A stretch of 64,000 bases of DNA from an uncultured Bacteroidales bacterium (GCA_905233685.1 CAJOEZ010000024.1:18235-82234); one strand, 5' to 3'. Shown: positions 36,301-45,688, counted from the first letter of the stretch. Numbers and translations: made by a program. Notes: generated by a model from the letters alone, not told the origin.

Positions 36301-37111
36301 CGTGGAGGTGGCCTTGGAAGGCTTCGTTCCTGAAACGAACGACATCATCAAGGGAAGAGACGGATACACGACCTATTACTCCTACGAAGGAAGCAGCATG
36401 TGGTTCGGTTCCTTGAACAGCTTCGAGCCTGGTCAGGGCTATATGTACAAGTCGAACAGCGCGGAGCCGAAGGTTTTGACCATCCAGACGGGACGCGGCG
36501 AGTTGGCTTTGGCCAACATCACGGCTGAAGGCAATGTGTTCAGTCCGAGAGGGGAGAACTTTGCTGACAACATGACCATCACCGCCTTTGTTGAACTCGA
36601 CGGCATAGAGCTTCGTTCTGAGGCTTACGAACTGGCCGCTTTCGCAGGCGACGAGTGCCGTGGCAGCATCAAGTTGATGTATGTTGAGCCTCTCCAGCGC
36701 TATTTGGCTTTCCTGACCGTATTCGGAGAAGGCGAGGAAACTTTGCGTTTCCGCCTCACCGACGGCATGGAAACGGCGTTTGCCAAGGACGAATTGACCT
36801 TCGTTGTCGACGGCGTGGCAGGCAGTTTGACTGAGCCTTACGTGGTTCGTTTTGGCGAATTGACCGGCATCGACGAGGACGAAACCGCCTTCGTGAAGGT
36901 CTATCCCAATCCTTCCCATGGAGTGTATTGCATTGAAGGACAGGGCATCAGTAGGGTAGAGGTGTACGACGGTCTCGGCCAGCTCGTCCATACTGAGGAA
37001 GGTGGCAGCGATTGCATGAGCCTCAACTTGAGTAACCGTGCCAACGGTGTGTACGTGCTTCGCGTCATCACTGAAGGCGGAGTGAAGAACCAAAGGATCA
37101 TTAAGCAATGA
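30323..37111 (+). CDS. giant modular surface protein: BspA-like LRR, B-repeats, T9SS tail
   Basis: A 2262-residue secreted protein. Order: signal peptide (~1-32); BspA/TpLRR repeats (~45-365); a divergent InlB B-repeat (~395-455); an EF-hand-like loop DTDGDGNLSYDEAAAV then LRR (~465-740); a B-repeat (~750-820); a second loop DIDGDGELSYSEAAAV then a long LRR block (~830-1365); seven tandem B-repeats (~1370-1880, each with NEGYxFVNWTKDG and YVANF); two GWNWYS/YNWIGFPY units (~1885-2055); a beta domain with FADNMTITAFVEL and DECRGS (~2060-2180); and a type IX secretion tail (VYPNPSHGVYCIEG ... GVYVLRV, ~2190-2262). BspA-type LRRs often bind host or environmental glycoproteins. The next gene overlaps its stop by four bases and shares the last modules. 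Confidence 0.88.
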   Translation: MNVRIILRKGATRLALLILLLSAAGMTNAMAQTFTLGNLNYSLNNDGASVTVIGHVDGQNATGELVIPESVELYGTTYPVTAIGNNAFSGCNGLTGSLVIPNSVITIGNEAFRGCSGFTGTLTIGSSVQSIGYEAFYNCYGFVGDLTIPESVTYVYYRAFQYCNGFTCLNYNATNCGLYNSSWLSNSITTLNIGDNVQVIPASFLTNRTSFTGELVIPESVTSIGSDAFYGCTGFTGSLNIPESVTTIQNNAFRGCNGLTGLNLGNAVTTIGDNAFDGCTGFTGSLTIPNSVNSIGANAFSGCTGFSGTLTLGNSLTQIGNTAFFGACQGFTSFIVLPVVPPTLGNNVFVSMDYGMTVSVPCGSLEAYQSATGWSVFTDLQETDPCLWAISASATPNVGGTVSGGGLYYQGQTCTLTAMPLGDFVFSRWTEDGIEVSTNPVFTFTVEGNRTLVAQFIRPNYIYFVDPNVEARCLELWDTDGDGNLSYDEAAAVTNLGQAFRNNDNITSFNELQYFTGLASLNSEEFYNCEYLVSITLPVGLTTIGYYSFNDCYRLTTVVLPEGLTSIGGSAFEHCSTLSSITLPESLTSIGEYAFQYCYALASINLPEGLSSIGYYAFYDCNALTSIIIPESITSISYRAFSSCDALSSVTLPSSLTSIQFEAFRNCTSLSSITLPESLTSIGNNAFEYCNALSSIDALAVVPPTLGSNVFNGFNLYNVVVNVPCNTTADYQSASGWDVFTNFQESNECFYDVTVSFSPEIAGTVTGAGTYQRGEMCTLTATPAEGRDFVCWMENGQVYSTETSFSFFVTGSRSFGAVFTALPSEIIAFLDARVKAICVEHWDIDGDGELSYSEAAAVTDLGNWFQGNTEIMLFNELQYFTGLSTIGPNAFKDCSLLNFIVLPNNLTSIGNSAFYNCSGLIGGLTIPDSVIKIEDYAFYNCSGFMGLLTIGESVQRIGNYAFYNCRNFTGSIVIPNSVTYIGNYAFYGSTAYWGTLTLGENVRTIGNYAFYGCNGLVGDIVIPNSVTTIGAYAFYDCHSFGGTLTLGNSVTSIGNNAFRECYNLTGDLVIPNSVTTIGYEAFRNCSGFTGTLTIGNSVATIGEAAFYYCNGLVGDIDIPHSVTTIEQGAFANCNGFTGSLTIPSSVTWIGKGAFYYCTAISEVNYNVTSHPDISIGDYYYNYSYMPPFYYCGGHLNIGDNVIMIPCNMFREADFTGTLTIPNSIITIRDYAFYRCDQLTGTLVFPNSMNTIGVNAFQYCTGFTEVIMGINLMIVGNRSFSNCTGLQKVILPDVVTVIGIEAFRYCSQLAEVNMQAPEAPSIGWDVFSDNAQGRIITIPCGMTENYSEGYWEEWADALVEMCDDNIITVLVDPTIAGSATGGGTFNYSQICTLTATSNLGYPFLYWTRNGVIVSTEPVYSFGVTESCTYVANFSQEPVSYDITVASNMQEAGTASGAGTFLYGAQAIVSATANEGYHFVNWTKDGVAVSTSAIYAFTVTEAGDYVANFAPNNYDILAEANPTAGGSVTGSGTYGHNTTVTLTATANTGYTFINWTKDGTEVSTETTYSFIATESANYVAHFELNSFEITAEANPAEGGTVEGAGTYYYGSTATLVAMPNEGYPFVNWTKNGMVVSTNTTYSFVVTEANNYVANFNEEAIYYEITAEANPEEGGTVTGAGTYGHGAIATLTATPNPYYDFLYWTKDGAAVSTDTIISFTVTESADYVAHFEAYTYEISLAVNVEEGGTVTGGGTYSYGETVTVTAIPNEGYSFVSWVENDSIVVSTDAEYSFIASADRSLTANFSLNIYLIAVAANPMEGGMVEGGGAFHYGGEVVMTAVPNTGYSFVNWMENGEVVSYDATYTFIVTSSRNLVVNFELTDITQTTNLGTGWNWYSTYIEQSDIDGLGQLENSLYNNGLLIKSRNEGFVEYYNINGMTGWYGNLENIGNEQMYKIKVGAPCNASITGYVAQPADHPITLYNGYNWIGFPYAQAVNVEVALEGFVPETNDIIKGRDGYTTYYSYEGSSMWFGSLNSFEPGQGYMYKSNSAEPKVLTIQTGRGELALANITAEGNVFSPRGENFADNMTITAFVELDGIELRSEAYELAAFAGDECRGSIKLMYVEPLQRYLAFLTVFGEGEETLRFRLTDGMETAFAKDELTFVVDGVAGSLTEPYVVRFGELTGIDEDETAFVKVYPNPSHGVYCIEGQGISRVEVYDGLGQLVHTEEGGSDCMSLNLSNRANGVYVLRVITEGGVKNQRIIKQ

Positions 37112-40034
37112 GAGCCATGAAACGGATTATTTTCATCCTTTGGGCTGCTTTGGCATCCAATGGTTGGCTGATGGCTAACCATTGGACGCCCAACAGCACG
37201 CCTTACGAGGACAACATGACGCTGACGGGCATCGTCCGCATCGACGGCGTGGAGCAGCAGTCCACGGCCATCGAAATGGGTGCATTTTGCGGCGAGGAAT
37301 GCCGTGGTTCGGCCCGACTTGCCTTCTTCCCGCCGACGCAGCACTTTGTGGTGCAGATGGAAGTCTTCGGCGAGAGCGGCGAAGAGATTGTTTTCAGGCT
37401 CTATGACCATAATCTGGGCGAGGAGCTTGAGCTGATTTCATTCGATACGCTCAGTTTTACGAGCGAGAGTTACGGCTCGTTGGCCGAACCTTATCTGTTC
37501 AATTTCTACAGCGAATATCCTGGGCCACATCTGATTACGGTATCGGCAGACCCTATTGGGTGCGGTAGTGTGACAGGTGGCGGCTCCTACGACCATGGCA
37601 CGATGGTCACCCTGACCGCCACGGCCAACGAGGACTACGCTTTTGTCAACTGGACCAAGGACGGGGAAGTGGTTTCGACCAATGAGACTTACAGTTTCGA
37701 AGCGACCGAACCTGGCGATTACGTGGCCCATTTCGAATTGAGCATTATCCACCATTGGACACCAAGCAGCTCGTCCTTTGAGGACAACATGACATTGACA
37801 GGCGTGGTGAAAATCAACGGTCAGGAGCAGCAAACTCCGATGCTTGAAGTGGCTGCGTTTTGTGGCGAGGAATGCCGAGGTTCGGGAACATTGTCGTTTT
37901 TTGCGCCGGCGCAACGCTATGTGGTTCAGATGGCTATCTTTGGCCAAAGTGGTGATGTCATGACTTTCAAGCTGTATGACCACGAGCTGAACCAGGAACT
38001 TGACCTTTATTCCACTGATGCCCTCAGCTTCACGGCCAATGGCTATGGTTCGTTGGCGAATCCATATGTGCTTGATTTCACAGAAACGGTCACTGAGAGC
38101 CATACTGTTACGGCGACAATTAACCTTGCGGAGAGCGGAACCATCGAAGGTACAGGTACTTACCTTCATGGCGCGACCTGCGTTCTGACGGCGACACCCA
38201 ATGAAGGCTACGCTTTCGTCAACTGGACGGAAAACGGCGCAATGGTTTCTGCTTCAAGCTCATACGGATTTGAAGTGACCACTGACCGTACCTTTGTGGC
38301 GAATTTTGTACCCGTTGAGGGCAACCATTGGACACCAAACAGTGCACCTTACGAAGACAATATGACTTTGACGGGCATTGTGCTGATTAACTTTGTTGAG
38401 CAGCAGACTACCGCGCTTGAAGTGGGTGTGTTTTGTGGTGAGGAGTGCCGTGGCACAGGACGGATGACCTTCTTCCCCTTGACACAACACTATGTGGTTC
38501 AGTTGGTTGTCTATGGCGAAAGCGGTGACGAGCTGACCTTCAAGCTTTACGACCATACTTTGGGCGAGGAGCTTGACTTGGTTCCGCCTGAGGCCATCGT
38601 TTTCACGAATGACAGTTACGGCTCGCTGCAAAGCCCATACGTGCTGAGTTTCAGGGAGAGCTATGCCATTACCGTTGAGGCTAACCCCGAAGTGGGCGGC
38701 ACGGTGAGTGGCGCAGGTATCTATGTTTACGGCACGACGGCAACTTTGGGGGCGACTGCTAACGAGGGCTATCACTTCGTCAATTGGACCAAAGACAATG
38801 AAGCAGTCTCGACAGAAGCCTCATACAGCTTCACCGTGACGGAAGCACTGACTTTCGTGGCGAATTTCGAGCTGAACAGCTACGAAATCACAGCCGAAGC
38901 TAACCCGATTGAGGGCGGCACAGTCGCAGGTGCGGGTGTTTACAACCACTTCGATACCTGCACTCTGACCGCTATGGCTAATGAAGGCTATCATTTCTTG
39001 AATTGGACTCTGGATAGTTTGGTTGTATCGACTGATACTATATTCAGCTTTGAGGTAATAGGAGCTGCGAGTTATGTGGCGAACTTTGAACTGAACAGTT
39101 ACGAAATCACGGCCACGGCCAATCCCGAGGAGGGCGGTACGGTATCTGGTGCAGGCACCTACGACCATTTTTCGACTTGCACTTTGACGGCGACTGCAAA
39201 TACGGGTTACCATTTCGTGAACTGGACGAAGGACGGCGAGGAGGTCTCGGCCGAGGCCACCTACAGTTTTGAGGTTGACGGTCCCGCCGACTACGTGGCG
39301 AACTTCGAGCTGAACAGCTACGAAATCACAGCCGCAGCCAACCCGATTGAGGGCGGCACGGTTGCAGGCGCAGGTGTTTACAACCATTTTGATACCTGCA
39401 CTTTGACCGCTATGGCTAACGAGGGTTATCATTTCTTGGGCTGGACATTGGATAGTTTGGTTGTATCAACTGATACTATTTTCAGCTTTGAGGTGACGGG
39501 AGTTGCCGACTATGTGGCGAACTTCGAGCTGACCGCCATTACCCAGACAGTGGCCCTCAGCGCAGGCTGGAACTGGTGGAGCGGCTACATCGAGCTTGAC
39601 GGCGCGAACAGTTTGCAAGACCTTGAAGAAGCCCTCGGCACAAACGGCCTGATGATCAAGTCGCAAAACAACGGCTATGCCGTGTCAACAACGAATCCAT
39701 GTACCAAATGCGGGTCGGCATTAGCTGCACGTTGGAACTGACGGGGCTCGCCGTCCATCCCGCTGACCATCCCATCACGCTTGTCACCGGCTGGAATTGG
39801 ATTGGCTATCCTGTGACGACCAGCATGACCATTGAAGAGGCTTTATCCGGCATCACGCCGCATACCGGCGATATGCTGAAGTCACAAAACAACGGCTATG
39901 CCTCGTATCTTGAAGGCTTTGGCTGGTATGGCTCCTTGAACACTTTGGAGCCTGGCATGGGTTTGATGTACAAGTCGAACAACAGCCAGCCGATCACTTT
40001 CACCTTCCCGATGGAAGAAGGGGGAGGGCAATAG
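37108..40034 (+). pseudogene. secreted modular surface protein related to the upstream gene, frameshifted
   Basis: The start overlaps the previous stop (ATGA); an ATG three codons later (37117) is also possible. The main frame (to 39741, 877 residues) holds a signal peptide, three copies of a WTPNS...DNMTLTGIV...CGEECRG domain alternating with B-repeats, then four more B-repeats, and the start of a GWNWWS unit. After GYAV (about 39680-39690) it runs out of frame. The correct continuation is in another frame (NNESMYQMRVG to FTFPMEEGGGQ, end 40034). Compared with the parallel unit upstream, the ~16 residues around a GWYG motif are missing, so a small out-of-frame deletion is the simplest reading. 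No type IX tail follows. The full-length ancestor was probably co-exported with, or a paralogue of, the giant protein. Confidence 0.75.
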
Positions 40035-40079
40035 TGGTCTTGTTATAGAGTAATCTCACATTTTTAACATTAATATGCC

Positions 40080-40113
40080 AAAACGGTCGCTTCCTAGGGG
40101 AGGCGACCGTTTT
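40080..40113. terminator. strong bidirectional terminator
   Basis: A 15-bp stem from AAAACGGTCGCTTCC and GGAGGCGACCGTTTT (one G-T pair) around a 4-base loop, with A and T runs on either side. It serves the surface-protein operon and tsaD, which converge here. Confidence 0.9.
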
Positions 40114-40131
40114 CAATTTGCTTCCAATACA

Positions 40132-41154
40132 TCATGCGTTCAAACTTTGACGAGCGTAAGGCACCAGATCTTGCGAGGCGAACTCGCCCTTCAAATACTT
40201 GAAATAGCCCGCCACGGCCACCATTGCGGCGTTGTCGGTGGAATAGGAGAGGCGCGGGATGAACACCTTCCAGTGGTATTTTTCGCCCAAGGCGAGCATG
40301 GCGTCATGCAGGCCGCTGTTGGCACTCACGCCGCCGGCGATGGCCACCGTCTTGATTCCCGTCTGTTTGCTGGCCTTCACCAACTTGTTCATCAAGATGT
40401 CAATGATGGTCTTCTGAACCGAGGCGCAAAGGTCGGCCTTGTTTTCTTCGATGAAATTCGGGTTGAGCTTCAGATTGTCGCGGACGGTGTATAAAATGCT
40501 GGTTTTCAGTCCGCTGAAGCTGTAGTCGAGGTCGGGGATTTGGGGCTTGGCAAAGACGAAAGCATTCGGGTTGCCGATTTTGGCCAATTTGTCAATGACG
40601 GGACCGCCAGGGTAAGGCAGGCTGAGAATTTTGGCCGTCTTGTCGAAGGCCTCGCCTGCCGCGTCGTCAATGGTCTTGCCGATGACTTCCATGTCGAAAT
40701 AATCCTTCACGACCACGATTTGGGTGTGGCCGCCCGACACGGTGAGGCACAAAAACGGGAAGTCAGGCACTTCGGTATGGGTGTCATCGGTGGCAAAATG
40801 CACCAAGATATGCGCGTTCATGTGGTCGATTTCCACCATGGGGATATTTAAGGTCTGAGCGAAAGCCTTTGAAAATGAGGTTCCTACGAGTAACGAACCT
40901 AAAAGTCCAGGTCCACGAGTAAAAGCGATGGCGGATAACTGATTTTTATCTATCTTTGCAGTCTTCAAGGCCGTGTCGATGACGGGGATGATATTCTGTT
41001 GGTGGGCGCGCGACGCGAGTTCGGGGACAACGCCGCCGTACTGCTCGTGAACCTTTTGTCCGGCAATGACATTTGACAGCACACGCGTGCCTTGGAGCAC
41101 TGCGGCAGAGGTGTCGTCGCACGAAGATTCGATGCCTAAAATGTATTCGTTCAT
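40132..41154 (-). CDS. tsaD: tRNA N6-adenosine threonylcarbamoyltransferase
   Basis: A 340-residue ASKHA-fold enzyme that transfers the threonylcarbamoyl group to A37 of ANN-decoding tRNAs, with TsaB and TsaE. The start MNEYILGIESSCDDTSAAVL is diagnostic. Metal ligands lie in HMNAH (His 111, His 115); later motifs are TVSGGHTQIVVV, YSFSGLKTSI and IAGGVSANSGL. I place the start at 41154, not the longer open frame to 41205. The divergent tamB gene begins almost at once, so both promoters must overlap coding sequence or the tiny gap. Confidence 0.97.
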   Translation of the reverse strand: MNEYILGIESSCDDTSAAVLQGTRVLSNVIAGQKVHEQYGGVVPELASRAHQQNIIPVIDTALKTAKIDKNQLSAIAFTRGPGLLGSLLVGTSFSKAFAQTLNIPMVEIDHMNAHILVHFATDDTHTEVPDFPFLCLTVSGGHTQIVVVKDYFDMEVIGKTIDDAAGEAFDKTAKILSLPYPGGPVIDKLAKIGNPNAFVFAKPQIPDLDYSFSGLKTSILYTVRDNLKLNPNFIEENKADLCASVQKTIIDILMNKLVKASKQTGIKTVAIAGGVSANSGLHDAMLALGEKYHWKVFIPRLSYSTDNAAMVAVAGYFKYLKGEFASQDLVPYARQSLNA

Positions 41155-41212
41155 AGTCTCAATTTGAAGGGTCAAAATTATCAAAAAAAAGATTATCCAT
41201 AGCATCCTGATT

Positions 41213-44200
41213 TTGATTACGGTGGTGATTTCTGCCGTCGTGACCTTGTTTGTGGCTATACAAGACCCTATTATTCAGCGTTTTGCGGTGCGTTTTGCAG
41301 GCGGTTTTCTTTCCGAAAAAACTGGTGCCGATATTCGTGTGGGTCGACTTGCCGTCACACCCGATTTGCGCATCTATCTCCGCGATGTTTCTGTTAAGGA
41401 CTTGAACGACAATACTTTGGCTAAAATCGGTGGATTGAGAGCCAAATTCCACATCACTGACCTGTTGGAAGGCAAAATCCACCTTGCATTTGTGGAATTG
41501 AGCGACACGGAGGCCAATCTCATTCAATACGAAGGCTCAAAGGACTTCAATTTCAAGTTCCTCGTCGACTTTTTCAGCTCTGACAAGGGAAAGGAAAAAG
41601 ACCCCAACAAGCCTCCCTTGGCACTTTTTATCGACCGTATTTCGCTGAAGAACATTGACTTTCAGCTATGGAACCAAAATCGTGCCGACTCGACGAAAAC
41701 AGCCCAGAACCGCATGGACTATGCCCATCTTGACCTCGACAACATCAATTTGGAGGCAAAGCATTTCGCCTTTGTCGGCGATTCGGTTTATGCGGTCGTC
41801 GAGATGCTGCGGGCCAAGGAGCAATGCGGCTTGGATTTGAAGCATTTCCAGTCGGATGTAGTGGTATGCCAGAAAGGTATCTTCTTGAAAGACATGCAGA
41901 TGGAGACCAACAACAGCCTTTTCCACATGGATCTCGACATGAAGTTCAACAGCTACAAGGCCTTCAAGAGATTCGTTGATTCTGTGGAGTTTGACGCAAA
42001 GATTCATCCGACTGATGTGTTGCTTTCTGATATCGGCTATTTCGCGCCTGTCATGTATCAAATGCCTAACAGACTGCGCTTTAAGGGAAACATGTCGGGA
42101 CCAATAGAGCATTTCAGCGTCAAGGACATGGAGGTGAATTTCGGCAAAATGACCTGTATCAAAGGCGACGTGAGTATGCACCCGTTGAATTTCAACGATG
42201 GAAAACATGTGCTGAATATCAAGGATATGCGTTTTTCGTACGAGGATTTGACGAACTTCTACATCCCGGGCAAGTCGGGTACGATTCCGATACCCGAGTC
42301 GCTGAGTACGCTCAATTCGGGAAACATCAAACTTAATTTCAAAGGCTCTTATAAAAATTTCGATTCACACGTTGTCCTCGTTTCCAACATTGGCAGCCTC
42401 GACGCTTCGGTGAGACGCGACAAGCAAGGCATGGCGGCCAATGTGTTTTCGGGGAACCTTGATGGCCAACGAATTGATGTTGGTATGTTTGCCAATACCA
42501 ATTTAATTGGCAAGCTTGACCTCAACACGGTGTTTAGGCTGAAGTTTCCACAAAGCGGTAACCCCGAGTTGGACTTGAATGGTAAATTACTTCATGCCGA
42601 ACTACTTGGAAATCAAATTAATGAGGTGGTGCTGAATGGCGAGATGAAAGAAAACAGATTTAAGGGTAAGGTCGATATTGACGACGACGAGCTGTATCTT
42701 GCCTTCAACGGATTGATTGACTTCAGTGATGTCAAGCAGCCCAAATCCGACTTTGAGGCTGTCATCCGCCACGCCGACCTCCATTCTCTAAATATCATGA
42801 AAGGGGATTCGGTTTCTGTTCTCAGTACAACGGTTTACGCCAATATGAATGGTTTCGACATCGACAAATTGGAGGGTGTGCTGCACTTGGACAGCACGCT
42901 GTATCGTGACAGCCGAGGCGAGTATTTCATGCGCAGTTTTGACGCCCGTATCGTCAATGACAACCTGATGCAACGTCGCATCAACCTGCGCAACGACTTC
43001 TTCGATTTCGAGATGGGCGGCAAGATGAATTTCGCCCATTTGATGATGACGCTCAACGAGTACGGCGATTCTTTCGTGCATTTCCCGGTTTTTGAAGAGA
43101 ATTTGGAAAAATTCCAGAATTATAAGCTCGAGAACGATGTGGAGCAGGATTTCTTCCTGCAACTGACCCTGAAAGATACGCGAACGTTGAGCCGATTGTT
43201 CATGCCGACGTTGCAAATTGCGAAAAACACTACGGTGAACGGTACTTTCACCTCGCGCTCGAATCAGCTGAACTTGACGGTTCGTTCTCAAAGTGTGCAA
43301 ATTGGAAAGTTGAATGTCAACGACTTGGAGCTGAGGAACTTCAACACAAAAAACTACTCCTTTGGGTCGCTCTCGTTGGGCAAGGTTGCCTGGATCAACA
43401 TAACCGAGACCGACACGGTTTCCTACGGACTTGACAATATCAACATGCTTGCCAAGATGGGTAACGACACCATTTCTGCCCGAATCGTTTGGGACGATGT
43501 TTCTGAAGAAGACCACAATAAAGCGTTGATAGAGGGCGCATTCCATCCGCATGAAGGTGGTGGAATCGTTACCGTCAAAAAGGCTGATATTGTCATCAAC
43601 GACACGCTGTGGCAGATTGACTCGAATAATTTCATCAATGTGGATCAAGACAGGGTTGAAATCTCGAACATCAACTTTGGTCATAAGAATCAATCCATTC
43701 AAGTGGATGGATATGTTCCTATGACTGAACAAGATACATTGTCGGTAAGCTTGAATCGCTTTAATATCTCAGTCATAGATATTCTGACCGATCGTATGAG
43801 CTTCGATGTGGACGGCTTCATCACAGGCAATGCGATGCTCAGCAATTTGAAGCAAAACCCAATGGTGTTGGCCGACCTTGTCGTTAAGGACTTGGGGATG
43901 AACGGCGACAGTATCGGCGATGCCAGCATTCTCAGCAGCTGGGACAATGCAGAGCAGGCCATCCGTGCGAATATGGGTATTTTGACTTCCAATAAGCAGA
44001 CGCTGAATGTTTTAGGCTCTTATTATACCAAACGTGATGACGAGAATTTGGACTTCACTGTTCAGATGGATTCGTTGAATCTGGCCATAATCAACCCATT
44101 TGTATCCAGCTTTATTACCCGAGTGCAAGGCTTTGGCCACGGTGATATTACAGTGAAAGGCTCGCCCAAAGTGCCGCGCATTGACGGCAATTTGACCATC

Positions 44201-45688
44201 AAGGATGGCGGCTGCAAAGTGAAGTATTTGAACACTTTCTATACCTTTAGTCCAACTATTTTGTTGAATTCTAAGGAGATAGAGTTCGAAAATATGGTGC
44301 TTTGCGATACTTTGGGCAACAAGGCTACCGTGGAGGGCAAGATTTATCATAACTACCTGAAAGACTTTCGATTCGGCCTTAAAGTCTATCCGCGCGACTT
44401 CTTGGTCATGTCCACTACGATTAAGGAAAACGATACATTCTATGGCTCTGTGATTGCCAACGGAGTGGCAGAGGTGAGCGGTCCTCTGAACGACATTTTG
44501 TTGGATGTCAAGGCAATGACCCGAAAAGGCACCAAGTTGACCCTTCCGCTGAACAGGGTTTCGACCGTGTCGGACAATGATTTTATCGTCTTCATCAATA
44601 ACGTTGAAGAAGAAGAGGAGCTTGAAATGCAGGAAGAAGTGAAAAGGAGCAATTTTGCCATGAATCTTGACGTGAGTGTGACGGATGATGCTACCATGAA
44701 AATTTATCTTCCCGCCGATATTGGCACTATTGACGCCACCGGACACGGCAACCTGAAAATAGGCATTGCGAAAGACGAACCCTTTATGCTTAGTGGAACC
44801 TATATAATCAATACTGGCCGTTTCATGCTGAATTTCAAGGACATGCTATTTAAAACCTTCACGTTGCAGCAAGGAGGTACCATTGCTTGGACAGGCTCGC
44901 CAACGGATGGCCGAATCAATGCGACGGGTGTGTATTCCCTCAAAGCACCACTGTCTTCCTTGGGCATCCAGTATGACTCCACTTCTTTTTCTTCATCTGA
45001 TAATGTCAACGTGAACTGTCTCATCCATTTGAAGGATGCCTTGCTGAACCCGACCATTACCTTTGGAATGCGATTGCCTAATGCTTCTGAAGAAGTGACC
45101 CGAACTGTGTTTTCAATGATTGACACTACAAATCAGGCAGTTATGAGCTCGCAGGCTATTTCGTTGTTGGTTTTTGGCTCGTTTGCCAATGTGGGAAGTG
45201 TGGAGAGTGGTAGTGGTGCCACCTTAGCCTCTCTTATCAATAATTTTCTGCCCAATGTGACTTTGGATTTGGGAGCTGATGTGGATGTGGGCCTAAAGTA
45301 TTATTCCAATTCCTCTTATTACGACGAGATGCAAATTGCCCTGAAGACAGAACTGTTTGATAATCGACTGATTGTGGAGACCAATGTGGGTGTCATTACA
45401 AGCGTCAACACCAATGCGGGAAACGCTTCCAACATTGTGGGTGAGTTCGATATCAGGTACAAATTGACCCAAGACGGGCGACTGATGGCCTATTTCTACA
45501 ACCATTCCAATTATGACAATTATTTTTCCGCTTTGTCATTCGACAAGCTCTCCCTTTATACGCAAGGTTTGGGTCTTTCATACGGGCATAGCTTCGATAG
45601 CTTCCGCGACCTTTTCCGTCGAAAAAAGACGACCGTTCCGGGCGCACCGTTAATCAACAGAATCAATAGTGGGACAGTAAAGCCATGA
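41213..45688 (+). CDS. tamB: translocation/assembly module TamB-like protein (start uncertain)
   Basis: A 1491-residue AsmA-like/TamB (DUF490) inner-membrane-anchored protein expected to span the periplasm as a beta-groove that carries lipids or assists outer-membrane assembly. One N-terminal hydrophobic segment (ITVVISAVVTLFVAI) is followed by long repetitive beta strands; the C-terminal DUF490 part has IDGNLTIKDGGCKVKYLNTF, SGTYIINTGRFMLNF and DVDVGLKYYS. The reading frame is open back to 41168 and encodes a basic stretch (KIIKKKIIHS) ideal before the membrane anchor, but contains no ATG or GTG; TTG 41213, CTG 41207 or an ATT further up are the only options. Its stop overlaps the next gene by four bases. 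Confidence 0.87.
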   Translation: MITVVISAVVTLFVAIQDPIIQRFAVRFAGGFLSEKTGADIRVGRLAVTPDLRIYLRDVSVKDLNDNTLAKIGGLRAKFHITDLLEGKIHLAFVELSDTEANLIQYEGSKDFNFKFLVDFFSSDKGKEKDPNKPPLALFIDRISLKNIDFQLWNQNRADSTKTAQNRMDYAHLDLDNINLEAKHFAFVGDSVYAVVEMLRAKEQCGLDLKHFQSDVVVCQKGIFLKDMQMETNNSLFHMDLDMKFNSYKAFKRFVDSVEFDAKIHPTDVLLSDIGYFAPVMYQMPNRLRFKGNMSGPIEHFSVKDMEVNFGKMTCIKGDVSMHPLNFNDGKHVLNIKDMRFSYEDLTNFYIPGKSGTIPIPESLSTLNSGNIKLNFKGSYKNFDSHVVLVSNIGSLDASVRRDKQGMAANVFSGNLDGQRIDVGMFANTNLIGKLDLNTVFRLKFPQSGNPELDLNGKLLHAELLGNQINEVVLNGEMKENRFKGKVDIDDDELYLAFNGLIDFSDVKQPKSDFEAVIRHADLHSLNIMKGDSVSVLSTTVYANMNGFDIDKLEGVLHLDSTLYRDSRGEYFMRSFDARIVNDNLMQRRINLRNDFFDFEMGGKMNFAHLMMTLNEYGDSFVHFPVFEENLEKFQNYKLENDVEQDFFLQLTLKDTRTLSRLFMPTLQIAKNTTVNGTFTSRSNQLNLTVRSQSVQIGKLNVNDLELRNFNTKNYSFGSLSLGKVAWINITETDTVSYGLDNINMLAKMGNDTISARIVWDDVSEEDHNKALIEGAFHPHEGGGIVTVKKADIVINDTLWQIDSNNFINVDQDRVEISNINFGHKNQSIQVDGYVPMTEQDTLSVSLNRFNISVIDILTDRMSFDVDGFITGNAMLSNLKQNPMVLADLVVKDLGMNGDSIGDASILSSWDNAEQAIRANMGILTSNKQTLNVLGSYYTKRDDENLDFTVQMDSLNLAIINPFVSSFITRVQGFGHGDITVKGSPKVPRIDGNLTIKDGGCKVKYLNTFYTFSPTILLNSKEIEFENMVLCDTLGNKATVEGKIYHNYLKDFRFGLKVYPRDFLVMSTTIKENDTFYGSVIANGVAEVSGPLNDILLDVKAMTRKGTKLTLPLNRVSTVSDNDFIVFINNVEEEEELEMQEEVKRSNFAMNLDVSVTDDATMKIYLPADIGTIDATGHGNLKIGIAKDEPFMLSGTYIINTGRFMLNFKDMLFKTFTLQQGGTIAWTGSPTDGRINATGVYSLKAPLSSLGIQYDSTSFSSSDNVNVNCLIHLKDALLNPTITFGMRLPNASEEVTRTVFSMIDTTNQAVMSSQAISLLVFGSFANVGSVESGSGATLASLINNFLPNVTLDLGADVDVGLKYYSNSSYYDEMQIALKTELFDNRLIVETNVGVITSVNTNAGNASNIVGEFDIRYKLTQDGRLMAYFYNHSNYDNYFSALSFDKLSLYTQGLGLSYGHSFDSFRDLFRRKKTTVPGAPLINRINSGTVKP

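Noticed and set aside
35528..37108. 526-codon minus-strand frame opposite the giant surface gene
   Set aside because: It mirrors the repetitive B-repeat and terminal domains and has no promoter or recognisable domain.
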